A stretch of 64,000 nt of DNA from Neurospora intermedia (Eukaryota; Ascomycota; Sordariomycetes; Sordariales; Sordariaceae): positions 372,001 through 436,000 of the forward strand of contig BTPP01000003.1 in the NCBI GenBank assembly GCA_037102815.1. Reading direction: 5' to 3'. Below, piece after piece: positions 10,981 through 21,042 of this stretch. Made by a program: the position numbers and the translations under genes. The notes under the pieces were generated by a model. The model did not search any database and was not told the DNA's origin. It saw only the letters and a list, made by a program, of their open reading frames with translations. Position 1 is the stretch's first letter. Each line of letters begins with the position of its first letter.

Positions 10981-13907
10981 CTGTCCCAGCCACTCAGTCC
11001 AAGCTCCCCTGAGCTACGAGTTTGGCATCGAAATCGTCTTGTAAGCAATGCTGCCGGAAGCCTGTTGTAGCTATATCTCGTGTGTAGGGTATCGATAAGG
11101 ACAGCGTTGTGGTTTGGTTTAGCGAGCGAGGACCGGGCGAGTCATGTTTACTGGGAGAGGTGCCGGCGTATATCAATGTACGAAAAATGAAGACCAGCCC
11201 GCAGAAAGAACCTGTCGAAACACGCTGATCAGACACAAGCAGCTCTTGCGTTTGTGTGTGTGTGTGTGAGCGCGCGCCTGCGGAGGTGCGTTTCTGCGGT
11301 GCCTCTGCGTGTGTGATGCGATGTGTGGAAGCTTCACGAATGTTGGTTGGTCTGGTGTCACTTTAGGTAGATTGGTTCAGTTTCCCTTGATGCAATCCGG
11401 TGTGGTGGGTGATGGTTTCCAGTTGTGGCTTTGTGGATGGTTCAGGTGTCACCGGGACCGGGGGGCGGGTGCCCTGCCTGTGAAGTCGAGTCCGGCCCTG
11501 TTGGGTTAGGGGTTAGGGTAGGTGTTACGGGCGGGCGTCGGGTTACCGATCGCGATGACAAGGGAAGGAACCACAGTGCACGCCACTCCCACCGGCGAAG
11601 AGAGCCCAGGTCGACCACTGGACGTCCAGCTCCGGGCATGCTGCTGCGCCCCCAGGCCGGGAACCTTACCCCACCAGAATGCCGAAACACGGACACAGAC
11701 AGGGCAGGCAACTGGCGCACGGCACGGTCTGCCGGTTCTGGCAATCAACAGAAAGGTCCCGTTGGTTGACTGGGTGAAGAAGGTGAAAGGCCTGGTGGGG
11801 ATTAGCCCAGCCCTTTCGTCTTGGCTCCCCTGACTTTTCTACGATAACCTGGGCTGCTGGCTTCGCGATAACTAGCCGTGTGTGGGATTGTGGGTCGGTG
11901 TCGACATGGACTCGACGTCGACCAATGGGATTACGGATGCAATGCAACTTCGATAAAGCCACGCCTGTACATAAGCGGCGTGGTTTTTGCATGGACCGGT
12001 CTAGATCCTTAGAGCCTCTTCCCAACGACACTCGATCCAAGTTCACCTAACCGTCCGTGCCGTCCAAAGTTGCTTCATGTAGTCTACAGGGGTCGGAAAC
12101 TGGCACACCTGGCTTTCCGTATGGACTGGGAAAGGGTTGATAGACTCTGAGACATGGCCGGATGATGTCACAACGTCTGCCAGTAGGGTATTTTAGTGTA
12201 TAGCTAGTCTGGTGTTACAAACTACATCAGTGCTATGGCGGATGTGATGGCTTTCCGAATGCTGTCAGAATCATCCACTAGACGACCTCCTTTGTTATTG
12301 GGCGATATATGGTGTACAGCCTTCTTCTCCAACTTTGGAATTCCCTATGATTCTCTTCTCTTCCATGTATCATTTCTTCTATCGCTAGGATTCAGTTCGG
12401 AAAACATGTAAACAAAAGAGTGGAGTGAAGCAGCATCCATGGAGTAGGGGATCAGGGGCGACAACTTGCATATGGTATGTTGAAGCTACATGTGCGATCC
12501 TTGCGAAAGAATAACTCGAGATCCTGTTACATCACTGATTTAATGTACACGGAATGATGACTGGCATACGCCTCCTCTTGGCAACCCATTTCACAATTTG
12601 ACACTGAATCCAGGTGACAACAATAGCCTGCATTAAGAGGACACTCGGGTCCTGATCTTCTGGAAACGGATATCTTCTTAAAACCTGCCTGGGAACGATA
12701 TCACTTTTGACTTACTGAGACAGTTGTAGTGTTATTTGATCGAATTATGAGCCCATAAACTGGTAAACATAGGATGGTCTACAAGGTGTCACAGCCCTGG
12801 GGGGGTCTATATGCCGAAAGCTGCTCGATGCCGAAAGGAAAAAACTATATATCTCATACGGAAGCCATGTAACTCGTGGAGTTTCGCGTTTGTATCTTGT
12901 GCTTCAATGCTTCCTAACTACCCTGCTCACCTGGCTGGATCTACATGCTCATTCGAACTAGAGGTACTTCACAAGACAGTCAAGATGTTGAGATTGGCGA
13001 GAAGCTATGGGAAGTCACGGACCGGGTCATCCAGTTCAGTTCTCTTTCTGTATGTTGCCAGTCTAAGAGCGCACTTCTTTGTAATGGTGCGTTTGGTCAT
13101 GGCCCGTATGTCTCCATCAAGGTTGGCCGGGATCTACAACGAGCAACACCACTCTTTGATATCAAGTTTTGTTTTCGACCACCTACGCCCTACTTACTCG
13201 TGTCTCCCCCCCTTTCCAAAGCCTATTACAGCTTTGAGGCATGAGTGTTATTGGAAATCGAATCTCCAGCTTGACTGTAACCCCAAGCGAGCAGCGTAAA
13301 TGGCAAGTCTTACGCTACCATCGCATGCATGTGATCATGATAAGAACTACGAGCTTGTCCCCTTCCATGCACACCGGACGACCCTGAACCAACGCTCAGT
13401 TGCGACAAGATGAAAGGTTACGGAATCCCATCGCGGCCTGTCAAGGGGACTCGCAGATTGCACCTTCCTCCTCCTTGCGGCTTTGGCAGCGCGCTCCTTC
13501 CATTGTTCGCCTTTCCCAGCGCGTTTCAACCCCTAACGCGCAGACCCAAGCCGCGCTCCTTCCTTCTCAGAGCATCCAACCAGACCAACTGTTAGCAACG
13601 CGCCTTCCCCCCCAATCAGGTTGGTTCTGAGCCAGAGAGCAGTGCCCAAGGTCTGGTCTCCTTCTCCCAGCTTTTCCACTTTACAACAACTTCGCAAGAG
13701 CAACTCGTCATCAACTGCAACACGTTTTTGTCTGAACCAACGCTTTCAACCATCGCAAGAACCATCCAAGCACACTGCAAAGCATTTTCTTCTTGAACTG
13801 TTTTCAAACCATCATCCGCAACCAAGTCAACTTCAACCGCACTTGTCATTCACCATCTTGACACATCGCGCTTGCTCATCCAGCATCTATCAAACAACAT
13901 CAACACC
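10981..13907. other. 2.9-kb spacer between divergent genes
   Basis: Holds the upstream regions of the F-box gene (minus) and the 1018-residue orphan (plus). Visible landmarks are a GT dinucleotide run ending in GCGCGC at 11251-11278 and a telomere-like GGGTTAGGGGTTAGGG at 11503-11518. The last 300 bases before 13908 are rich in CAA/CAAC, like a typical 5' leader of a well-translated fungal mRNA. An open frame of 162 codons at 12811-13299 (plus) resembles nothing I know and is probably chance. Confidence 0.5.
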
Positions 13908-16900
13908 ATGACGACCTCTACCAGCTTTGGCGCTTTCACCAGCTACCTCATCGGCAACCATCATATCAACGAGCCTACCATCAACCACATGCCCGCTTCG
14001 GTCAAGTCTGCAGGCTCGACCGTGTCGTCGCTGCCCAGAGAGCGCTCCATTACTCCGAGACATGTCTTCACCAGTCTCGACGAGGCCCATCAAGCCATCA
14101 CCACCAGAGCCGCAAAACAAGCCGCACACATCGTTACGGATAACGGCGCTCACTCTGCCTTGATCCCTGGCGAGTCATCTGCTGGCTCTTCTGTCAATGC
14201 CGTCTACTCCAAGTCGACCACCGACCCCGACGAGCATTCCGCCACCGAGTCCCACCGCTGCCCGACTCATGATGGCTTCTCCCGCGGACGTCGCATCAGT
14301 CCTACACACTTGCGTCGCCGCTCATCCAGTGTTCCTGACTTCAGCACTCGTACCCCTCCCTACCCTGACTGGGACGAGATGACTCCGGCTGCTCGCGCCA
14401 GTTATCACGCCGCAAAGGACCCTGTTGACAACAACACTCCTGACAACTCCATCAACACACCTCGCGAGACTGGAAGCACCGTCGAAAATATCGTGGATCA
14501 GTACCTACCTTCGGCCACCATTGACTCTTCACCCTCAGCCGGCGGCCAGCACAACCAATCCACCAATGATGCAAGTGTCCACCACTCCTTGGACAATGGA
14601 GAGACCGTCGAGCCTCCTCAGACCCGAACAAACATCACCTCTGTCCCCTTTGGCTGTACTTCAAAGCTTTATCGCATCCATGGATCCCCTCCTCGGATTC
14701 CTCAGCCGCCAATTCCTGCAGTCAATCCCTCAGTGATCCGTGCCAACCTCCCAGAGGACCCTACCAGCACCCCAGAGTGTCATAACAACATCTTCCGGGA
14801 ACACTCCTGGTCAACCATGTCAACCGCGAGCTCTGTCGACATCGAAGACCTTCTCGATAATTGCGACGAAAACAATGTCGGAACATTTGCGACTTCCAGG
14901 AAGGGCAACCATTACGTCGAAGCCAGCCGCCACGAGTCAAACAACAACCAAGCGACTCGCGAGACTACCACCGGCAGTGGCGCGTTGTCCAACGCAGCCT
15001 TCTCGACAGGCGGTCTTACAACGGACTCTGACGACGATCCATTCAAGTACGACCGCGGATCATACACAGTCTTCCTTCAGCCATCTCGGGAAAGAGAAGT
15101 CAGTGCTGCGCTTCACCGTGTCAGTGGCGTCAGCACCACTTGTACCAACAAGACTGACCACACTGGCCATGCATCAGCCGCGCGGGGCCCAGTTGGCTCT
15201 GCGGCACCTCCCATGCCTCCTTCAAATGGGCTCACATATTACAACTCCGCCCAGAGAGATAACAACATTCCCAACAAACGTATCATGAAGAAACTCGATC
15301 TAAGATCTTATCCCGCCCAACACCTTGCATGGGACGACGAGTTTGATGAAGGGTTTGACGAGGTGAGAGAATTTGTCCAGTCACATGTTGGATCTGATCC
15401 TTCGCCTCTTCAGTTTGCTAACCGTGCTCTTCAACAGAACCTCGATGCTGTTAAGACCGACGGAGGTGATTGGGAGACAGTCGGGTCGAACCTCGATGCT
15501 GTTAAGAGCGATGGAGGGGAGTGGGAGACAGTCGGTTCCAGTGTTGGCCAGTTCAACAGCCATCGAGCTTATGCGTCCGGGACTGGCTTCGGCACTCATT
15601 TCGGCTTGAGGACCACAGGAAGCAGCATTGCAGACTACTCTGACGCCTCAAGCCTCGCTGAAACCTTTGGCGCTTTTGCATCAACCGAAAAGATTATGCA
15701 ACATCCGATGAATGGGAAGTACGACAACTACGTCATTCGGACACTCAAGGGTGACAACCGCCCAGTCTTCCTTCCTCAACCAAGGATCCATCGAGTTAAC
15801 GGCTATCCCCAAGATTCATGCCGACTATTTGACCAAGCCACAACATCAAGCAGCCAGGGCTCATCTACAAGAGCATATTTGGCCGAGAAAATCACTGCCC
15901 CGTTTCGTTCTCTGACCTCCAACAAGAACATCGATGGGAGACATCCTTATAGGAGCAATCAGTCCGGCCCGGACAGCGACAAGCAACGAAGAGACCATGG
16001 CTTGAAACTAGCTGAACTCCCACCGCAAACTCCCCGAGCCCACGATTCTCTTCAAACCGATAAATCGTTCGGCCCGGAATCGCCAGTTCAATTCAGCTTT
16101 CCATTGATACCCTTGGAAGAGGCCGCAAGGTTGCAGGCGATGAAGCGACGAAGTGACGCGAATGACCACACCTTTCAGAGCAGTACTCGGACACGGAAGG
16201 ACAGTCTTGTATCTTGCATTTCGTGGAAGGCATCCAACAAACTGACGAAGAGAGTGGCGCCCTCCACTCCGCATACCCTGCCGAGAAAGCCATTGCCCAC
16301 TCACTGTCACGATCCTGTCTCCAACCACCGCCTTTCAATCCGTATGTATGACCCTGGCTCAACATATCAGTTCCATGTGCTGACATTTTTTGAAGGAGAC
16401 CAAGTTACCAGCAAGGGGCGGAAGTCAACTCGTTTGTCAACCTTGAGCAGCGCTAGCCCACCAGCCCCTGGTAGACCAGTGTTTCCGCGGTCTTGCCGAA
16501 ACCCTTTCAGCTCTGCCCACGGCTCAACACAAAGTGGCTCGAGCTACAGATGTTCGTGGGGCATTCCCTTCGAGCGTCCTCACCTTTGGGGAAAAGATAA
16601 AAGAACTTCGCGCGTTGATGGTGAAGGTTCATATCTCCACCAAATCGCCAATCTGAACGTAACTGACCCTTTCAGACTTGACGAAGAGGACGGCTACCTC
16701 TCCTGGGAAGCGCGACGCCGCCGAAAACAATTCTTCTGGTTTTTGTGTATCCTCTGCGTTTTTCCGTTCATGGCGCCCCTCGTCTATAAAGGAACGTTTG
16801 ACACGACACTGGCATGGTTCACCAAAGGAGAAGTTGGCAGCCTGAACCATCGACAACGCCGGAAAGTCTTGATTTTAGGGAGCGTCATCTCAATGCTTTG

Positions 16901-16964
16901 GCTGTGTGGTATTGCAGTCCTCGCAACACTCTTAGCCACCCGCGCGAAGAATGATCGTTCTTGA
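13908..16964 (+). CDS. Large intronless Ser/Thr-rich orphan with two C-terminal membrane segments
   Basis: One exon, 1018 residues; 13908 is the first ATG in the frame. Most of the chain is polar, low in hydrophobics and rich in Ser, Thr, Asn and Pro, so probably disordered. The only clearly ordered part is at the end. Two hydrophobic helices (about residues 942-962, FFWFLCILCVFPFMAPLVYKG, and 987-1010, VLILGSVISMLWLCGIAVLATLLA) form a hairpin flanked by basic residues (EARRRRKQ, NHRQRRK, TRAKNDRS). The long tail before the hairpin is most simply cytosolic. Two 17-residue copies of NLDAVKxDGGxWETVGS lie in tandem at residues 511-544. I do not recognise the family; fungal-specific proteins with this layout (disordered body plus a C-terminal hairpin) are common but mostly uncharacterised. 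No function is proposed. Confidence 0.8.
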   Translation: MTTSTSFGAFTSYLIGNHHINEPTINHMPASVKSAGSTVSSLPRERSITPRHVFTSLDEAHQAITTRAAKQAAHIVTDNGAHSALIPGESSAGSSVNAVYSKSTTDPDEHSATESHRCPTHDGFSRGRRISPTHLRRRSSSVPDFSTRTPPYPDWDEMTPAARASYHAAKDPVDNNTPDNSINTPRETGSTVENIVDQYLPSATIDSSPSAGGQHNQSTNDASVHHSLDNGETVEPPQTRTNITSVPFGCTSKLYRIHGSPPRIPQPPIPAVNPSVIRANLPEDPTSTPECHNNIFREHSWSTMSTASSVDIEDLLDNCDENNVGTFATSRKGNHYVEASRHESNNNQATRETTTGSGALSNAAFSTGGLTTDSDDDPFKYDRGSYTVFLQPSREREVSAALHRVSGVSTTCTNKTDHTGHASAARGPVGSAAPPMPPSNGLTYYNSAQRDNNIPNKRIMKKLDLRSYPAQHLAWDDEFDEGFDEVREFVQSHVGSDPSPLQFANRALQQNLDAVKTDGGDWETVGSNLDAVKSDGGEWETVGSSVGQFNSHRAYASGTGFGTHFGLRTTGSSIADYSDASSLAETFGAFASTEKIMQHPMNGKYDNYVIRTLKGDNRPVFLPQPRIHRVNGYPQDSCRLFDQATTSSSQGSSTRAYLAEKITAPFRSLTSNKNIDGRHPYRSNQSGPDSDKQRRDHGLKLAELPPQTPRAHDSLQTDKSFGPESPVQFSFPLIPLEEAARLQAMKRRSDANDHTFQSSTRTRKDSLVSCISWKASNKLTKRVAPSTPHTLPRKPLPTHCHDPVSNHRLSIRMYDPGSTYQFHVLTFFEGDQVTSKGRKSTRLSTLSSASPPAPGRPVFPRSCRNPFSSAHGSTQSGSSYRCSWGIPFERPHLWGKDKRTSRVDGEGSYLHQIANLNVTDPFRLDEEDGYLSWEARRRRKQFFWFLCILCVFPFMAPLVYKGTFDTTLAWFTKGEVGSLNHRQRRKVLILGSVISMLWLCGIAVLATLLATRAKNDRS
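15438..15539 (+). repeat. 51-bp tandem duplication inside the orphan coding region
   Basis: Two head-to-tail 51-bp units (15438-15488 and 15489-15539) differ at about six bases. They encode two copies of a 17-residue acidic unit with W and E near its end. The unit length is a multiple of three, so the frame is kept. Confidence 0.9.
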
Positions 16965-18524
16965 AAACACCCATCTTATGCATTCTGAGACTCCGATATC
17001 AAACCGCCACTCTTGATTTTTCGCGCATCTCGCAGCCATACCACTGTCATTCAAACAACAATCCGTTCTTGTGTAATTTCTTGTGCAATGAGAGCTGAAG
17101 GACGAATGGCTAACAGGGATTACTCATTCTGTCACTCGTTTGAAGGTATTTGGAGTTTGGTGTTTCGGCGCTGGAGAGCAAAAGCATTTTCCTAGATTTG
17201 GGGTTTGCGGTGGTATATGTGGTGGCAGTGGACTTTTGCTTCAAGTCTTGATTCTGTCTTGATTATCTCCATTTTTTTGTTTTTATTTTTGGAGTTTTGG
17301 TGTTGGCTTCTGGTGTTGGTCTTGTCTCATTGTGCGTGGATGAATTCGGTATGGGGTAGATCATCAGTACCAGTTTCGGCGTTTGTGTAGAAGTATGGAT
17401 AAAGACGGTTGTGTTGGAGTTTTGGTCTTGTTCTGGTCTAGTTCTGATTACGTCTGATGTTGCGTGGAAATAGAGGCTCGGTATGGTGTACTTTCTGATT
17501 GAATGCGGCACTCGGCACGATAAAGATGGTTTTGTTGGAAGATGAATGGAGATGAACGCCGGGTGAGTAGTATCAACGGTCGCTGTTGGGATAATCGAGG
17601 ACACGAATTAGAAACGGAGTCTGGAGTTTAAGAATGAAATGCGTGCTTTGTCTCGATTGAAAACAACTTTTAAGTGATCTCATGTTTCTCGAATCAGTGC
17701 GCAACACACCATTCAGTCTGGTGAAAATTGGTGGAAAACTATACCTTCATTTCTCGCCGTATGGTATAACTTCGGGTTTTCCTGACAAGTTGTTGGGGCC
17801 CACAGAAACAGCACCTGGCGATGCAACATACTAACCTAACTAGGTAAAATGTAAACAAAGCCCCTTTCTGTGCTGGCGACTTCAGCTGAGGCAACCCCCT
17901 CGTGTTCACTTTCACAACACCTGTTGCTCTTCATGGAATCTGTCGATTGGTATGTTTGACGACGTAGTGCTAGAGGGGAGAGAAATATGAGTGTGAAGGA
18001 TATTCACACGGGAAACGGTAGTCGGAAGACCTGTGGAACATCAAGGTCGAATTATTTCTGCATTTTGTTTTCTCGTAAGCTTCCGTAGCGTAGAAAGTGC
18101 GCACCCCGCACCCCCGCACTTTGCTTCGCTTCGATCGATAGCAGCGATGATCATTTCTCGCTGGAGTCGACTGACGGGACAGGGGTTAGGGCGCTAACAT
18201 CAAGCTCCCCAGCACCTGGCTTGGCATCGAGGTCACCACACCCCATTCCACGTCCGCTCTCCGCAAACAACTACAACACCAACGACAGCCCAAACTTGAT
18301 CCGCAACCTTTCTGGCGACGATAAACCGGGGTGAGGTACCAAGGGACTGTCATTGTCGCGTTGGAAACCTCATTGTCAACCCTAAAGCCACTTCATATTT
18401 CAAGCAGATCCACCTCGACTTACACCACCGAGTCGGTTCACGCATAACATCCACCACTTGCTACATTCAAGCGACCCGAGCATTTCGCAAACCACAAGCT
18501 CTATACCCAACCAACCAGCTCACC
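16965..18524. other. 1.56-kb intergenic spacer
   Basis: Starts with the 3' UTR region of the 1018-residue gene, which becomes T/G-rich on the plus strand (17200-17480). It ends with the promoter and leader of the DUF1772 gene. GGGGTTAGGG at 18182-18191 and AACCCTAAA at 18378-18386 are telobox-like sites within 350 bases of that gene's start. No coding region seen. Confidence 0.55.
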
Positions 18525-19430
18525 ATGTCTTTCATCTCCATCTCACCACCACCGACCCCAGCCGGCCCCGTCCCCGCCGGCCTCATCGATCCCGGCATCC
18601 TCGCCCCCTCCTCACTCGTAGCAATTCTCTCCGCCCTCCTAAACCCGCAAACCGGCTCCCTCACACACTTGGTCCAATCCCTCTCCGTGCTCCTCTCCGC
18701 CTCCGCTACGGGCGCCTCCCTCTCTCTCTCCTTCTTCTTGGTGCCTCGCCTTCTCGAGTCACCCACCCCGCTGATGCTCACCCAGTGGCGGCGCACTTAC
18801 GAGCAGACGTTTTCCACTTTGAACCGGGCCGGCGCCGCCGCGGCGTTGGGCTATCTCTTGCTGGCTTGGCGGTTTGGAGTTCGGTATTCTTCGGAAATCG
18901 TGAGTGGTGGGAGAGGGATGCAGGCGTTGAAGTTGGTGAAGAGGGGGAGAATGTACGCTGTTGCCGGAGCGCTGTTGGTGTTGGGTATGGCGCCGTATGG
19001 GTGGGTGGTGCTCGGAGGAGTGGAGAGGCGGTTGGTGGCGAGGGCAGAGGCGGTGGAGAGGGCGATGAGGCAGAAGGGGGTGGATGTGGAGGTTGGGGAG
19101 TTGGGTGGTGGTGGGAGTAGTGGGGGGCTGAAGAGGAGGCAGTCGGTTAGGGGGAAGGGTATGGAGAGGAAGAAGGGAAGGGAGGGTAGTGATCAAGATG
19201 GTAAGGGGAAGGGTAAAGAAAGAGAGAAGGAAAGGGGAAGAGATGTAGAGGAGGAGGGTTCTTCTAGGGAAGGTGACGATGAGGTTGGCTTGGGCGAAAA
19301 GGTGGATATGAAGGCTGTGGAAGTTGGGGCAAAGTATTGGGTTGATCAATGGGGTGTGTTGAATCTGGGCAGGGCGGCGATGATAGCTGCTTCTGCGGTT
19401 ATGGGATTGAGTGCTTCGCTATGGAACTAA
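18525..19430 (+). CDS. DUF1772 (anthrone-oxygenase-like) membrane protein
   Basis: One exon, 301 residues. Hydrophobic segments at about residues 45-75 (SVLLSASATGASLSLSFFLVPRLLE), 97-115 (AGAAAALGYLLLAWRFGV), 140-165 (YAVAGALLVLGMAPYGWVVL) and a final one (GRAAMIAASAVMGLSASLW) fit the four-helix DUF1772 fold. The family signatures are the small-residue motif before FFLVP, followed by QWRRTYEQTFSTLN. Some relatives (HypC-type) oxidise anthrones in polyketide pathways, but most are of unknown function, and there is no polyketide synthase here, so no such role is claimed. Between the third and fourth helices is a 110-residue charged insert rich in Gly, Lys and Glu (about residues 185-275) that relatives often lack. 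It is encoded by an almost pure purine tract on the coding strand. Confidence 0.8.
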   Translation: MSFISISPPPTPAGPVPAGLIDPGILAPSSLVAILSALLNPQTGSLTHLVQSLSVLLSASATGASLSLSFFLVPRLLESPTPLMLTQWRRTYEQTFSTLNRAGAAAALGYLLLAWRFGVRYSSEIVSGGRGMQALKLVKRGRMYAVAGALLVLGMAPYGWVVLGGVERRLVARAEAVERAMRQKGVDVEVGELGGGGSSGGLKRRQSVRGKGMERKKGREGSDQDGKGKGKEREKERGRDVEEEGSSREGDDEVGLGEKVDMKAVEVGAKYWVDQWGVLNLGRAAMIAASAVMGLSASLWN

Positions 19431-19764
19431 AACCGGGCCGAATGGATGAATCGAAGCTGTTTGGTGGGCAAGAGACGTGAAAGAGGATTGAGCCTACGGG
19501 ATCTTGAAGCGTCACTTGGAAGAACAATTTGGATGACAATCACAAGCTTGGTAGCATCGAGATAAGCAGTGGATTAGGGTTTTCCATTTGGGTTCATACC
19601 AAATAAGTCAAATGCTATGTCTCTCTTTCATGCGACGGAATTGGCTCTCAAAACTGCCATGGTCCTGTCAACCCTCTTTAACTTCCATCTTGCCTAGCGA
19701 ACATTCACCGGACTATCTTCCCTGGCTTCCAAACCATCACCTCTCAGGTATTCCCCCTCACATC

Positions 19765-20221
19765 TCACTTGGAATTTCCAGAAGAGCCGGAGCCGGAGCC
19801 AGAGCCGGAGCTCGAGTACGAGTTACCACTGGGCGAAGTGTACGTGGAAGACCCACTGCCGCTGTTGTAGTAAGTGCTACCGTTCGGGTTGGAGTAGTAG
19901 TAGGATCCGTTGCTGTCAAGTTGTTGGCCAAATGATTAGTCGCTCCACTCCCCCAGAGAGATAGTCAATGTCTTTCTTACGTGTTGGAATAGTGATACGC
20001 ATTGGATCCGTTGCCGTAGTCACGGGCGCAGTAGTGGTTACCCTACAGCAAGTTAGCGTGTCAGCGTTGCCGATTGCTTCTATACTGGGCTTGATATGGC
20101 CAAGCCGGCGCAATGCCATTTTTCTGGGGAAGGAAATGTGAGCGGCAGTGAAAGAGTATCTACACCATACCTGGCTGTTGGTGCCATGGCCCTTGTAGCT
20201 GTATCCGTTTCCGCTAGGCAT
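19765..20221 (-). CDS. Small Gly/Tyr/Ser-rich conserved fungal protein (86 aa)
   Basis: Three short exons (20221-20171, 20042-19981, 19912-19765) with GTATGG, GTAAGA donors and TGTAG, GACAG acceptors give MPSGNGYSYKGHGTNSQ-GNHYCARDYGNGSNAYHYSN-T-NGSYYYSNPNGSTYYN, then a Ser/Gly tail ending SSGNSK. All three joins keep frame and the product has the repeating look YxYSN/SYYYSNPNGSTYYN found in a family of small fungal proteins that I recognise only as uncharacterised. There is no signal peptide or membrane segment. The second exon starts exactly at a codon; the second intron is in phase 2. Convergent with the DUF1772 gene, 334 bases apart. Too short for single-frame detection, so easily missed. 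Confidence 0.8.
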
Positions 20222-21042
20222 TTTGAGGAGGATGTGATTGTTGATCAAGTCAGAAGAAAGGAAAGATCGAGTTATGGCTGGTTTTTCTGCAGCGTCTGCC
20301 GGTCAAGGTCAATTGGAAAATGGGTGTTCGAGATAGGGAACAAGAGGAAGAAGAGCGAGCAGAACAGAGGGAAGAAGCCCTCTTTAAATAGAGATCAGAC
20401 CTCTACGCCCAAGTATGGGAAGGAATCAGACATTTCTGCGATGATCCCAGAACAGCTTCCTGCCTGTTCCAACAAACGTTTGAATAACTAGGTTGTTCGC
20501 ATTGCGATACGACTGAAGGAAGGTGATGCCAGTCAAACAGATAACCATTCTCCTCTGTACCTAACCCACACTTGCGCGGGAGGCCCGCATGGCTTCAACG
20601 CTAAAATTTTATCCCATCCACATAGCCTGGGGCGCTAGTCAGACCGTCGATTTGTAGACCTGACGAGTACATGAGGACCGATAAAAGTCTCTTAAGCTTG
20701 ACGGCTGTTCCTCCTTCGTTCAGACAATTTGAGTGGTTAGAGAGTCACATTATGATCCGTGACTTCCTTGTTAAGGCTGTTGACTTTTAAGTTAAGTGCT
20801 TCCTTGGGTAGAGGGTCATAGCTCCACAAAGCCAACGAGACCAATCCTTGTCCGCTGGTGTTTAGGTATAAACACTACATATACGAACTGCCCGGGTGCG
20901 GCAACAACTGACATCTCTCTTATTTTCCATGGCACATCTAAAATTTCAAGCATTCAAAAGTGCCGGCCATACTCTGGGTATCATTCCTGTTTTTCTAGAA
21001 CCAACTTTTTAAGCGAAACGCTGTCTATCCAAGAAATCAACT
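20222..21042. other. Spacer between small Gly/Tyr protein and thioredoxin reductase
   Basis: About 820 bp holding the promoter of the small protein (minus) and the 3' UTR of thioredoxin reductase. Open frames here (for example 20796-21164 plus) have no family resemblance. Nothing else supported. Confidence 0.5.

Noticed and set aside
18759-19349. 196-codon open frame on the minus strand
   Set aside because: Pyrimidine complement of the purine tract in the DUF1772 gene; low-complexity Pro/Leu/Ser product.
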